DNA of 50,203 nt from Candidatus Poribacteria bacterium (GCA_022828145.1 JAJEJA010000066.1:1-50203); one strand, 5' to 3'; numbered from the stretch's first letter, positions 17,060-27,316 are shown. Numbers and translations are program-made. The notes: generated from the letters alone by a model not told the origin.

Positions 17060-20000
17060 ATGAACACTCACGTTAGAAAAAGTTTTTTGTTTTCCACGTT
17101 TACACTTTTTGTTCTCCTCAATTCCATTTTTTTGAGGAACACTATTGCTCAAGACAACACCCAATCCGTTGACATACCCACAACTGCCAACTATACTTTT
17201 GAGACGATTGAAGTCCCCGGTGTAGACTTTCTATCGTTGACATCAAGCAGCGACTTTGAAGATTACGCGGGTTATACACGGAGTCCAGACAGTGAAGATA
17301 TTGTCGCCTTTACGCTTATAGACGGTGTTTTTAAGACCTATGCTTTCCCTAACGCACACGACACTCGTTTCTATGCACTCGGTAATAACGGAAACGCTGC
17401 GGGACACTACTTGGATAGCGAAGGTCGCTCACACGGCGTCATCTTAGAAAACGGTGAACTTCGCCAATATGATTTTCCGGATGCCGTAGAAACAGAAATA
17501 TTCGGGATTAGTGATGCGACCGGTGCACTGACAGGGAATTACATAGATGATTCTGGAATCCGCCGTGGATTCTCAGGCGACACAATCGTTGAATTCCCTG
17601 GCGCATTGGAAACTTATGCCGATTTTGTCAACTCGGAAGGTGGTATGGTCGGTAGCTACGTAGATGCTGATGGCATATACCACGGTTATGTACGTGTCCC
17701 GGATGGTGATTTTGTAACGCTAAACCTTACAACACAAGGAAAACAGGAATACTTTTTTGTCCACGGTATCAACGATGCAAGGGTTGTCGTTGCACGAGAT
17801 AAACTGGTAGATGGACCCCCACGTACTTTAGTCGGTCTATTCCCGGAGGGACTGCAGGAGCTTATATTCCCAGGCAGCGTTAGCACAGAGGGGTGGAATA
17901 TCAATCAGGACGGCTCAGTCGTTGGGCACTATGACACAGCAGATGGACGCAGACACGGCTTTATCGCCAATCCCATAACGGACACCACGCAACCAGACGA
18001 GGAGTCACCCGCTTCCCAACCCATCTTCGCCGAATATACTTTCGAAACCATTGATGTTCCCGGTGTTGATTTTTTGGCATTGACAGCAAGTAGCGACTTT
18101 GAGGATTACGCAGGCTACACAAAAAGTGCTGATGGAAAAAAAGAGGTCGCCTGGACGCTCATCAACGGTGTTTTTACGAGGTATGATTTCCCCGATTCAC
18201 AGAAAACACATTTCTATGCGCTCGGCAATAATGGAAACGCTGCTGGCCACTATGAGGATAACAACGGTCTCTACCACGGTGTCGTCTTAGAAGATGGTGA
18301 GTTACGCCAATACGATTTCCCAGGAGCTGTCCAAACGTTCATCCACGGTATCAGTGATACTACAGGAGCTCTGACCGGAAGTTTTATAGATGCTTCCGGT
18401 GTTCGTCGCGGATTCTCAGGAGACCTAATCATTGAGTACCCCGAAGCATCAGCAACCTATGCTGAATTCACGCACTCGCAAGGCGGCGTCATCGGCAGCT
18501 TCGTTGATGCCCAAGGCGTATTTTATCCATACATACGGAACCCAGATGGTAGATTTATTTCCCTTGAACTGCCACACGCTGCTCAGTTTGAATACTTTTT
18601 TCTCCCTGGTGTTAATGATGCAGGTGTTGTTATCGCACGAGCGAAATTGATAGGAGATGTCCCCCGCACTGCTGTCGGGACACTCCAGCATGGATTACAA
18701 AGCTTAGAGGTACCGGGTAGCGTTAGCACAGAAGGTTGGAATATCAATCAGGACGGATCTATCGTAGGATACTATGACACGGCGGATGGACGTAGACACG
18801 GCTTTATCGCAAGACCCGTCACAGTAGACACCCCTGTTCCCCCGGAACCTGAGACCCCCTCTATTCAAGGCTATTATACTTTTGAGAGTATTGATGTTCC
18901 TGGTGTTGACTTTCTGGAAGTGGCTGCCAGTAACGACTTTGGGGATTATGCAGGAAACACCCGTAGTCCTAACGGAGAAAAAACCATCGGTTTCACATTG
19001 ATAGACGGGGTCTTTACCACTTACGATTTTCCCGGTTCACAGAATACCTATTTCTATGCCCTCGGCAATAATGGTGTCGCTGCAGGACACTATAAAGATA
19101 GTGAAGGACTGTACCACGGTGTCGTCTTAGACGAAAATGGTGCGTTAAAACAGTACGATTTTCCCGGTGCCGTACAGACGTTCATCTTCGGTATTAGTGA
19201 TGAAACGGGAGCAATGAGCGGTAACATCGTTGATACAGAAGGAGTTACACATGGATTCTCAGGGGATATGACGATTACTTTCCCTGGTGCAGTACGCACT
19301 TATGCGGACTTTGTCAACGCTGACGGTGTTGTCGTCGGCAGCTACGTAACTGCTGATGGAACGGTTCATGGATTCATCCGTGCCCCCGATGGCAGTTTTA
19401 CAACGATTGATGTCCCAGGTTTGCCAAATTTGGATTTTCTTTTTGTGAACGCTATCAACGATGTCGGGGTTGTCATCTTTAGAGCGAAAGCTGTAGACGA
19501 TATTCAACGTTCCTATATCCTCCTACCAGGTGAACTACCTCAAGAATTGCAATTCCCTGGCAGTGTTAGGACTGTGGTACGGAATATCAATCAGGATGGG
19601 AGTATTATCGGCAATTATAACAGTGCGGATGGTCGAGTACACGGGTTTGTCGGTATACCCACTGATAAGGCAGTAAGCGACCATTTTGGCAACTTCTACA
19701 ATATTTCACTGACAAAAGGTTTGAACATGCTCTCTCTACCTTTGACACCCCCAACACCGATGACAGCGAAATCACTTGCTGGTATTACTGGGTCGACTGT
19801 TGTGATAACACTTGATGCAGCTCATCAACGTTTCATCGGATGGACACCGAGCGCACCTGACAACGGTTTTGAAATTAAAGGTGGACAAGGTTATATTGTG
19901 AATGTTCCACAAACACGTAACTTTGCTTTCGTCGGCGCACCCTGGACAAATCAGAACGAGAATGCCGCAGCACCCGCCATATCTACGGAGATGCCACAGG

Positions 20001-20596
20001 CAGCATGGGCATTCGTTGTAAGCGGACATCTGGATGGGAAACCTGCCTATGGCGGTTATCAGGTAATAACACGCAACCTGAGAACAAACAGCACAATAAC
20101 CGCTTCAGTGCAAGGCGATTATTTCGCTGCTGCAACTGCCGACTTAACCCAACGTAGTGTTGTCCAGGTCGGAGACGAGATTGAAATACGCGTCATCGGT
20201 CCAAATGGAAATGTTGAATCTAAAACACACAATTATAAAGTGACGCATGAGCATTTGGCAAATGCAGTCTTGTCTGTCAAACTTGACAGCATAGGCAAAC
20301 CTATGAAGAATCAGCTGTTGCAGAACTACCCGAACCCGTTTAACCCGGAGACCTGGATTCCGTATCAACTTTCGCAAGACAGTCCGGTCTCAATATCTAT
20401 TTATGGGTCAACCGGCAAGTTGATTCGCACCCTTTCACTCGGTTTTCAATCCGCGGGGTTTTATAATAGTCGGGGACGTGCAGCCTATTGGGATGGCAAA
20501 AATGAGTTCGGCGAAGTTGTTGCAAGTGGACTGTATTTCTATACGCTTTCCGTTTGTGATTTTACTACAACACGTAAAATGATAATAACGAAATAG
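17060..20596 (+). CDS. Exported triple HAF-type repeat protein with sorting cassette
   Basis: Signal peptide of about 31 residues (ending TIAQ). Three tandem copies of a unit of about 280 residues start near residues 44, 325 and 604, each opening with YTFETIDVPGVDFL. Within each unit are shorter HAF-type repeats (GISDxTGALTGNY, AxDFVNxxGGxVGSY, RRHGF, WNINQDGSxVGxYD). About 870-1080 is a separate domain (NMLSLPLTPPTPMTAKSL, WTPSAPDNGF), and from about 1087 the FlgD-Ig-like cassette. HAF repeat proteins are extracellular and uncharacterised. The frame extends to a TTG at 17051, but AGGAG at 17043-17047 is too close to it; the ATG at 17060 is better spaced. Confidence 0.82.
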   Translation: MNTHVRKSFLFSTFTLFVLLNSIFLRNTIAQDNTQSVDIPTTANYTFETIEVPGVDFLSLTSSSDFEDYAGYTRSPDSEDIVAFTLIDGVFKTYAFPNAHDTRFYALGNNGNAAGHYLDSEGRSHGVILENGELRQYDFPDAVETEIFGISDATGALTGNYIDDSGIRRGFSGDTIVEFPGALETYADFVNSEGGMVGSYVDADGIYHGYVRVPDGDFVTLNLTTQGKQEYFFVHGINDARVVVARDKLVDGPPRTLVGLFPEGLQELIFPGSVSTEGWNINQDGSVVGHYDTADGRRHGFIANPITDTTQPDEESPASQPIFAEYTFETIDVPGVDFLALTASSDFEDYAGYTKSADGKKEVAWTLINGVFTRYDFPDSQKTHFYALGNNGNAAGHYEDNNGLYHGVVLEDGELRQYDFPGAVQTFIHGISDTTGALTGSFIDASGVRRGFSGDLIIEYPEASATYAEFTHSQGGVIGSFVDAQGVFYPYIRNPDGRFISLELPHAAQFEYFFLPGVNDAGVVIARAKLIGDVPRTAVGTLQHGLQSLEVPGSVSTEGWNINQDGSIVGYYDTADGRRHGFIARPVTVDTPVPPEPETPSIQGYYTFESIDVPGVDFLEVAASNDFGDYAGNTRSPNGEKTIGFTLIDGVFTTYDFPGSQNTYFYALGNNGVAAGHYKDSEGLYHGVVLDENGALKQYDFPGAVQTFIFGISDETGAMSGNIVDTEGVTHGFSGDMTITFPGAVRTYADFVNADGVVVGSYVTADGTVHGFIRAPDGSFTTIDVPGLPNLDFLFVNAINDVGVVIFRAKAVDDIQRSYILLPGELPQELQFPGSVRTVVRNINQDGSIIGNYNSADGRVHGFVGIPTDKAVSDHFGNFYNISLTKGLNMLSLPLTPPTPMTAKSLAGITGSTVVITLDAAHQRFIGWTPSAPDNGFEIKGGQGYIVNVPQTRNFAFVGAPWTNQNENAAAPAISTEMPQAAWAFVVSGHLDGKPAYGGYQVITRNLRTNSTITASVQGDYFAAATADLTQRSVVQVGDEIEIRVIGPNGNVESKTHNYKVTHEHLANAVLSVKLDSIGKPMKNQLLQNYPNPFNPETWIPYQLSQDSPVSISIYGSTGKLIRTLSLGFQSAGFYNSRGRAAYWDGKNEFGEVVASGLYFYTLSVCDFTTTRKMIITK

Positions 20597-20635
20597 TAAA
20601 AATGGTATAACTTATATCATTTAGGAGAAAACTGC

Positions 20636-22777
20636 ATGAACAGATCGACATCATTGACTATTGTATTCATATTTTTTCTGACACTTTTCATTTTTGCAAT
20701 AGATGTATACGCACAAAATGTAGATATTCCCGATGTCAACTTACGGACAGCTCTTGAAGAAGTTTTAAATAAAACAGCAGGCGAACAGATAACAAGAACA
20801 GATTTGGAGACGTTAGTAAACCTAACGGCAGAGAACAGAGAGATTAGAAATCTGACAGGACTTGCTTTTGCCAGCAGATTACAGGTACTTAACCTACGCA
20901 ATAATGTGATAGATGACATATCCGATCTTGCGGAATTGACCCAACTCAATAATCTGCAATTGGGTGCAAACGCGATTACCGATATTTCGCCTCTTGCGGG
21001 TAAAATTGCACTGGAAACGCTGGTAATTGATAATAACTCAATTTCCAATTTAACACCTCTGTCAGGACTCATCAATTTAGTGAATCTAAATATATCAAAC
21101 AACGTAATAAGAGATCTATCACCCCTCTCCGATCTAAATAGACTGGTCAATATAACGATGAGCGGTAACCCACCAGCTGACCTGTCTCCTCTAAAAGATC
21201 TATTAAGTTTACGGAATTTTAGCTCTTCAGGAACACCTATATTAGATCTCACACCCTTTGCAAGTATACCTAAACTAAGAAGAATAAATATCTCTACCGG
21301 AGAAATATCTGATCTTTCGCCTTTAGAGGGGTTAACAGGATTGCGAGAACTGTATTTAGTAGATAACGACATAGAGGATATAAAACCGTTGGCAACGCTA
21401 ATAGGTTTAACACATCTGAGTTTAAGACAGAACGAGATAACCGATGTAAAAGCCCTCGCAGCATTACCGAGTTTGATTGTTTTAGATCTGCAAGACAATG
21501 AAATATTGGATTTTACACCGTTGAATGAATTAGTACTTCGTGGTGTATCTATCCAACGCAACAACAATCCCGGTTTTTCCACCGATCCACCAAAGATTGT
21601 AGGTCCCTGGTTGTGGGTGATAGTACCAACGGATGGAAAAAGCGGTAAAGAAGCAGCTGAGTCTGGGATAGATTTTTTAGAACAGGCAAGTAGTGGTGCT
21701 GTAACTGAACAAACGGTCGCTACTCAAGGTGCTGTTCAAGGTGTTTCGGTCGGGAAAAAAGTGTGGAAAATCGGTTTCTTATCACGAAGAGGCGGGAACA
21801 ACATTAATGAACTTGTAAACAAGATCGGACTCGGTATAGATGATATCAACCATCATGTCGCTTACGGTTCAATCGTCTTAGATTCCTTACAAGCACAACA
21901 GTCAAGACTCCATGTAGGAAGTGGTGATGCAGTAAAGGTATGGCTCAATGGGACATTGATTCATGAAAACGCGGTTGACCGTGATGCTGAAGACTATCAA
22001 GATGAACCGATACCTATCTCGTTAAAAAAAGGGGAGAATCTCTTATTGGTTGCAGTTTATGAAGGCAAAGGTTGGTGGTCCGGGTTTTTTGGTCTTGATC
22101 CTGCTACAGAATATGAGGCGCGTGTTCCTAATTATCGTGCACCAGTGCCTCACCGTGCTGATGTGAATGGCGATGGTAGAGTAAGTATCTTGGATATGAT
22201 TGAAGTCTCAAGATATTTCGGATCACGTAAGGTTGATGGATCATCTGCAAATACAAACGACGATGATGTAATTGATATTAGAGATCTAATTTTTGTAGCA
22301 CAGCATTTAGGCACTCAGACGAATAGCGAGGAAGCTGCTCCACTTTCGCCTGTAATGGTAGAAAATTGGATTGCCTTGGCATGGGACAAATATGATGGTT
22401 CAATTGCGTTTCAGGAAGGTATAACGTATTTAGAAAACCTGCTCATACTCTTAACTTCAGAGAAACTGTTTGAAAACACAATAGAGAAAACAGCACTATT
22501 TGCCAATTATCCCAACCCCTTCAATCCAGAGACGTGGATACCTTATCAGTTAGCAGCACCTTCTAAGGTGTATGTGACAATCCATTCTTCAATGGGTAAG
22601 GTTGTAAAAACGCTAACATTAGGACATCAACCTGTGGGGGTTTATAAGACGCGAAATCGTGCAGCGTATTGGGACGGTAAAAATGAAATAGGTGAACACG
22701 TGGCAAGTGGAATCTATTTCTATACACTCAAAGCAGGTGATTTTACTGCAACCCGCAAGATGTTGATAAGGAAATAG
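20636..22777 (+). CDS. Exported LRR protein with dockerin and sorting cassette
   Basis: Signal peptide (about 1-24, ending DVYAQ). LRRs of the internalin type occupy about residues 30-315 (PDVNLRTALEEVLNK cap, then LTPLSGLINLVNLNISNN-type units). A PA14-like segment follows (about 325-500; PWLWVIVP, GSGDAVKVWLNGTLIH), then a dockerin (about 508-565; DVNGDGRVSILDM, TNDDDVIDIRDL) and the FlgD-Ig-like cassette from about 625 (YPNPFNPETWIPYQL). It is a shortened paralogue of the 12645 protein without cytochrome or cohesin. The dockerin could dock to cohesins of the 10578 or 12645 products (inference). AGGAG precedes the ATG. Confidence 0.85.
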   Translation: MNRSTSLTIVFIFFLTLFIFAIDVYAQNVDIPDVNLRTALEEVLNKTAGEQITRTDLETLVNLTAENREIRNLTGLAFASRLQVLNLRNNVIDDISDLAELTQLNNLQLGANAITDISPLAGKIALETLVIDNNSISNLTPLSGLINLVNLNISNNVIRDLSPLSDLNRLVNITMSGNPPADLSPLKDLLSLRNFSSSGTPILDLTPFASIPKLRRINISTGEISDLSPLEGLTGLRELYLVDNDIEDIKPLATLIGLTHLSLRQNEITDVKALAALPSLIVLDLQDNEILDFTPLNELVLRGVSIQRNNNPGFSTDPPKIVGPWLWVIVPTDGKSGKEAAESGIDFLEQASSGAVTEQTVATQGAVQGVSVGKKVWKIGFLSRRGGNNINELVNKIGLGIDDINHHVAYGSIVLDSLQAQQSRLHVGSGDAVKVWLNGTLIHENAVDRDAEDYQDEPIPISLKKGENLLLVAVYEGKGWWSGFFGLDPATEYEARVPNYRAPVPHRADVNGDGRVSILDMIEVSRYFGSRKVDGSSANTNDDDVIDIRDLIFVAQHLGTQTNSEEAAPLSPVMVENWIALAWDKYDGSIAFQEGITYLENLLILLTSEKLFENTIEKTALFANYPNPFNPETWIPYQLAAPSKVYVTIHSSMGKVVKTLTLGHQPVGVYKTRNRAAYWDGKNEIGEHVASGIYFYTLKAGDFTATRKMLIRK

Positions 22778-22834
22778 CCTCGGCAAGTGTGGAGTGTGTA
22801 GCGTTCTGGATACATAATTAAACAAGTGGGACTG

Positions 22835-25393
22835 ATGCACTTAATCAAACACTTCTCAGATATTGCGGAAAATGACCTGATGCTTGTTGGCGGGAAAGCA
22901 CTGAATCTCGGCAAATTAACCAAAGCAGGATTCAACATCCCATCAGGATTCTGTGTCACCACTGATGCTTTCAATTTCTCAGTTAAGGGGTCGTCAGATC
23001 AGAAGCCCGAAAACATAATAGACCTTACCTTAGATCCGAACCTTATTGAATTGATAAAGATAGCAAGAGAAACACTCAACAGAGGTAAAGTCGCTGTTCG
23101 TTCCAGCGCAACCGCTGAAGATTTACAAGACGCAAGCTTCGCTGGACAACAAGATACATTCTTAAACGTAAAGGATGATAAACTTATAGATTGTATTAAA
23201 AGATGTTGGGGTTCCCTCTGGTCTGAAAGAGCAATTAACTACCGAGAAACAAAAGGTATTAAAGATGATGGTCTGTCAATGGCTGTGATTGTGCAAGAGA
23301 TGTGTGCAGCCGATGTGTCTGGTGTACTGTTTACGGAAAGTCCGTATGATGAGAATGTCTGTATCGTTGAATCAAATTGGGGATTGGGGGAATCTGTCGT
23401 TTCAGGTTCTATCACACCAGATAGATTCCAAATCTCGCGCAAAACAGGTGAGATACTAAAGAAAGACATTGCATCAAAAAAAGAGATGATCACCGAGGTC
23501 GGTGTGCAGGGTATACCAGAGGGCAAGCAAAATACCCAAAGCCTTTCGGATGAACAGTTGATGCAACTGTATCAGATCGGTCTTCAAGTTGAAAATCTCT
23601 ATGAACAACCCATGGATATAGAATGGGCACTCGTGGATGATAACATTGTCTTGTTGCAGGCAAGACCGATTACGGTAAAAACACAGACTATATCCATTTC
23701 AGATGAAGATATACAGAAACTTATACAAGCAGAAATAAGTACACTTGAAAGAATTGCCGACGGTAAGAATACAGTATGGAGCCATCACAATATAGCAGAG
23801 GTTCTACCCGCGCCCTTACCCATGACGTGGGCAATCATAAAAGACTTTATGTCAGGACAAGGTGGCTTAGGCAAAGCATATCGCAGTTTAGGTTTCCATC
23901 CAAGTAAACACGTTGATAAGAACGGAATTTTAGATATTATCTGCGGCAGAATATACATAAATCTGAATCGTGAAGCAGAACTCTTCTTTGATGGATTTCC
24001 CTTAGTTCACAATTTTGAAGAACTAAAACAGAATCCTCAGAAAGCACTGTACGCACAAGCGAAGACAGATATCAAGCATAGCACACTTTCATTCTGGGTG
24101 AAACTGCCACAACATATTATCCGAATGACGAAAGCAGAATTGCAGCTGAACAAGTGTCGGTCTAACTATGACCAAATTTTGAGAGAACAAGAGATACCAG
24201 ACTTTCATGAGAGGGTTAAATTAGAGCAGCACGTTTCTTATACGGAACTTTCAGACAAAGAACTGGTCCAGAAATTCAGTGAATGGACGCAGAAAACATT
24301 AGACGCGTTTGCACCGAAAGCTCTGATCGCTACACTGCTCGCCGCATTTTCTCTGCAAAGATTAGAAAATGTACTGAAGAAATGTATGAATGAAAATGAA
24401 GCGAAAGGATTAGCGAGTAGACTTATTAGCGGAGAGTCAGGAAATCTGACAGTTGAAACGAATGATAAACTATGGCAGGTCGCAAACCAAGAAATGTCTC
24501 TCAACGATTTTCTAAACGACTACGGACACCGCGCTGTCGGTGAATTTGAACTGGCAGAACCGAGATGGCGGGAAGATACAACATATCTTGAACAGATAAT
24601 TCAATCTTACGCACAACAGAATCCGAAACTTACGGAAACATCAGAAACCGCCAATCAACATTTTAAACGGCAGCATTTTAAACGTCAAAGGGAGCAACGA
24701 GAAACTGCACAGATAGAACTTAACACATTGCTTGAAACGCATAAGAAATTGAAAAAACAGATTGAAATTGAACTGGATTATACAAGACGATATATGCCTT
24801 TTAGAGAAACCGCAAAATTCTACTTGATGCTCGGATACGAACAGATACGTAGAACGTTGATTGAATTGGATACCCGGTACAAATTGGAGGGAGATATTTT
24901 CTATCTCCTACCAGATGAATTAGAGGGGTTAATTAATGGAGAAAGGTATAACGATCTGATCATTGAAAGAAAAGAACAGCGAAAAAAACTAATCCAAATT
25001 CCGTTGCCAGACGTTATATTTAGTGATGCATTAAATTGCATTGGTCAGCATGAACAGATAAACGCATCGGAAACCTTTACAGGTCTTGGTGTTTCAGCAG
25101 GTGAGGCGAAAGGTACTGCACGAGTTTTACTGAGTCCTTCAGATATAAATCCAACTGACAAGGATTATATTCTCGTCTGTCCTTCAACTGATCCAGCATG
25201 GACCCCTCTCTTCCTTAAAGCTGCTGGCTTGGTTATGGAACGTGGTGGCATGCTATCGCACGGCGCGGTGGTCGCAAGAGAGTATGGTGTCCCCGCTGTT
25301 GTAAATATCGCTGATGCAACACGAACAATTTCAGATGGACAGACATTACATGTGGATGGAAATCAGGGAAAAATTTCTATAATTTCTGAATAG
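22835..25393 (+). CDS. PEP-synthase / rifampicin-phosphotransferase-like enzyme
   Basis: Three-part dikinase-like enzyme. An N-terminal ATP-grasp pyruvate/PEP-binding domain has LVGGKALNLGKL, VAVRSSATAEDL, ASFAGQQDTFLNV and LLQARPITV. A divergent middle domain spans about residues 290-690. The C-terminal swivelling histidine domain contains GGMLSHGAVVAREYGVPAVV, with the phosphorylatable histidine near residue 808. PEP synthase usually reads GGRTCHAAI at that place, while rifampicin phosphotransferases read GGM-x-HGA, so this belongs nearer the Rph-like group and the substrate is open. About 850 residues fits. The start is uncertain: GTG at 22826 or ATG at 22835. It is followed after 19 bases by the VWA gene. 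Confidence 0.8.
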   Translation: MHLIKHFSDIAENDLMLVGGKALNLGKLTKAGFNIPSGFCVTTDAFNFSVKGSSDQKPENIIDLTLDPNLIELIKIARETLNRGKVAVRSSATAEDLQDASFAGQQDTFLNVKDDKLIDCIKRCWGSLWSERAINYRETKGIKDDGLSMAVIVQEMCAADVSGVLFTESPYDENVCIVESNWGLGESVVSGSITPDRFQISRKTGEILKKDIASKKEMITEVGVQGIPEGKQNTQSLSDEQLMQLYQIGLQVENLYEQPMDIEWALVDDNIVLLQARPITVKTQTISISDEDIQKLIQAEISTLERIADGKNTVWSHHNIAEVLPAPLPMTWAIIKDFMSGQGGLGKAYRSLGFHPSKHVDKNGILDIICGRIYINLNREAELFFDGFPLVHNFEELKQNPQKALYAQAKTDIKHSTLSFWVKLPQHIIRMTKAELQLNKCRSNYDQILREQEIPDFHERVKLEQHVSYTELSDKELVQKFSEWTQKTLDAFAPKALIATLLAAFSLQRLENVLKKCMNENEAKGLASRLISGESGNLTVETNDKLWQVANQEMSLNDFLNDYGHRAVGEFELAEPRWREDTTYLEQIIQSYAQQNPKLTETSETANQHFKRQHFKRQREQRETAQIELNTLLETHKKLKKQIEIELDYTRRYMPFRETAKFYLMLGYEQIRRTLIELDTRYKLEGDIFYLLPDELEGLINGERYNDLIIERKEQRKKLIQIPLPDVIFSDALNCIGQHEQINASETFTGLGVSAGEAKGTARVLLSPSDINPTDKDYILVCPSTDPAWTPLFLKAAGLVMERGGMLSHGAVVAREYGVPAVVNIADATRTISDGQTLHVDGNQGKISIISE

Positions 25394-25412
25394 ATCGCGT
25401 TAGGAGAGAAAG

Positions 25413-26483
25413 ATGGTTTTTGATGAATTTACATACCAACGACAACACAAACGTAGAAGAACGCGGCGCGCCTTTCTCTTATCGATAACATTACACGCAC
25501 TCGCAATAGTATTGATAAGTTTGAGTTATATCACCTGGTACCGACCGATGATGCTCCCTGAAACGATACTGAACGACACTTTAGAAGTGACAACAGTCAG
25601 ACGTTTTCATACGAGTAGTCAGCGGAAACGTTCTATGCCTAAACGGCGTCCAGTCTCTTCCAAGTCTGCCCAAGTCAGAAACCAGAGTCATGCTGAACCG
25701 ATAGACGCTACCCAACGCGTAACGACTGAAAACACATCAATCGGTTTCGGTACAGAGGCAGACCTACCTTTTGCTGAAACACGCTTATCAGATACAAGCA
25801 CAAAAAAACCTGAATGGAAATCGATAGCTGTACCAAGCGTGCAATCACCTACAATATCCGTATCAACGTTAACAGATGAAGAACACTTAGACACTTTACA
25901 AGAAGAATTAGATGTACCTGCTAAACCTGTTGATAGAGATGGAGAAATGGGAGAAGCGTTGACAGGTATCGCTGAAAGTATTTCAGATACTGACCCTGAT
26001 AGTGCAGTAGATATCATCTTTCTGCTTGATATAAGCGGCAGTATGATTGATAATATACGTGCTGTCGGCAGACAATTAACAACAATGGTATCCGTATTTG
26101 AAGAGAAGGGGATCGATTTCAAACTCGGTATCGTCATCTTCCGGTATCTTGAAGGCGATACCATCACACATCAACCCACACGTGATGTTGAAAGATATAA
26201 GCAGCTATTGACAACGCATGTCGTTGCAGCAGCCGGAGACGAACGCGCACACAACGCAATCATAAAGGCTATAAGAAGGGTTGAATTCCGAAAGGATGCA
26301 AAAAGACGATTCGTCCTTGTGACCGATGAAGCAAGTAAGGGAACATATAATCTTAATGATGTTTTGCGCCAATGCTGGGAGAACAAAATCACCATGGACG
26401 TCATCGGAATCAATCATCTCACACACAGAGCATTAACATCAAAAACAGGAGGACTCTGGTACCCAATACCGATACAGGAGTAG
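25413..26483 (+). CDS. Membrane-anchored VWA domain protein
   Basis: A basic N-terminus (QRQHKRRRTRRAF) precedes one transmembrane segment (about 20-42). A long Ser/Thr/Pro/Lys-rich linker (about 60-190) follows, then a von Willebrand A domain from about residue 200 with MIDAS motif DISGSM (D206) and the downstream strand FVLVTDEAS. The layout (inner-membrane anchor, extended linker, periplasmic domain) resembles TonB-type or BatA-like proteins. The ligand is unknown. GGAGAG precedes the ATG, and the gene lies between the phosphotransferase (19 bases) and a sugar isomerase (6 bases), so it is co-transcribed with metabolic genes without an evident functional link. Confidence 0.85.
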   Translation: MVFDEFTYQRQHKRRRTRRAFLLSITLHALAIVLISLSYITWYRPMMLPETILNDTLEVTTVRRFHTSSQRKRSMPKRRPVSSKSAQVRNQSHAEPIDATQRVTTENTSIGFGTEADLPFAETRLSDTSTKKPEWKSIAVPSVQSPTISVSTLTDEEHLDTLQEELDVPAKPVDRDGEMGEALTGIAESISDTDPDSAVDIIFLLDISGSMIDNIRAVGRQLTTMVSVFEEKGIDFKLGIVIFRYLEGDTITHQPTRDVERYKQLLTTHVVAAAGDERAHNAIIKAIRRVEFRKDAKRRFVLVTDEASKGTYNLNDVLRQCWENKITMDVIGINHLTHRALTSKTGGLWYPIPIQE

Positions 26484-26489
26484 ATATAT

Positions 26490-27254
26490 ATGAAGTGGTC
26501 GTTAAACACATATCAGACATGTCAAGAATGGGAACTCAAACGTATACTGGAAACTGCCGAAAATACCGGCTATCACGGTGTAGAACTGCTCATGGATTAC
26601 AAGCAGAAACATGGGTTTGAATGGGATACACCAAAAGACCGATGGGAAGCACTCAAATCAGAGGTTGATGCAAGCAACGTCGTCATATCTTCACTGGCAA
26701 GTTGCCAGAATTTCCATTCAGAAACCGCATCAGATAGACAAGAAACTGTCCGGCGAGTAACGAGGGTAATAGACATGGCAGAATATATGGACTGTAACCA
26801 TGTTCGTGTTCTCGGAGACAGATATAACGATGAAAACAGAGATGCTGTGGTCGGTTATGTAACAGATGGACTAAAGTCACTCGGGGACTATGCGGGTGAG
26901 AAGGATATTACCGTATCTATGGAGATGCACGGTTCTTTCACTGATCCTGATTCTGCCATGGAAGTCATTGAAGCCGTGAATCTACCGAATGTCGGTTTTG
27001 TCTTCAACTCACAATTTAGAGGATGTGAAGGGGGTAGTATTGAACCGCTATTTTCACGAATAGCACCTCATATCACGGCAGTCCATACACATAAAGTGGA
27101 AACGCCTGAAACCTTTGAACTTTACAGACAGATGTTTGAATGGTTAAAACGAATCGGGTTTACAGGCTACATCTCTAACGAATGTGCCTATACAGGTCCT
27201 GATCCAGAGAAGGTTTTAGCACTATACGTTGGTCTATTCAAAGCCTTTGTGTGA
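26490..27254 (+). CDS. Sugar phosphate isomerase/epimerase-like TIM-barrel protein
   Basis: A 254-residue xylose-isomerase-like TIM barrel (AP endonuclease 2 family). The pattern NTYQTCQEW near the N-terminus, TGYHGVELL, VSMEMHGS (metal-ligand strand) and AVHTHKV match family strands. No substrate can be read from the sequence. The Shine-Dalgarno AGGAG overlaps the 3' end of the VWA gene, 6 bases upstream, indicating coupling. It is convergent with the PhyH gene at 27317. A second isomerase of the same superfamily is encoded at 28180-28953. Confidence 0.8.
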   Translation: MKWSLNTYQTCQEWELKRILETAENTGYHGVELLMDYKQKHGFEWDTPKDRWEALKSEVDASNVVISSLASCQNFHSETASDRQETVRRVTRVIDMAEYMDCNHVRVLGDRYNDENRDAVVGYVTDGLKSLGDYAGEKDITVSMEMHGSFTDPDSAMEVIEAVNLPNVGFVFNSQFRGCEGGSIEPLFSRIAPHITAVHTHKVETPETFELYRQMFEWLKRIGFTGYISNECAYTGPDPEKVLALYVGLFKAFV

Positions 27255-27316
27255 AATGAAATCTGGGGTATGTGTGTATCATAGATGCACACAACTTTGG
27301 TTTCCGTTCTGATAAC

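Noticed and set aside
17060..20596. PEP-CTERM exosortase substrate, because HAF repeats often occur in such proteins
   Set aside because: The C-terminus is the FlgD-like cassette with no PEP motif or terminal TM/basic segment.
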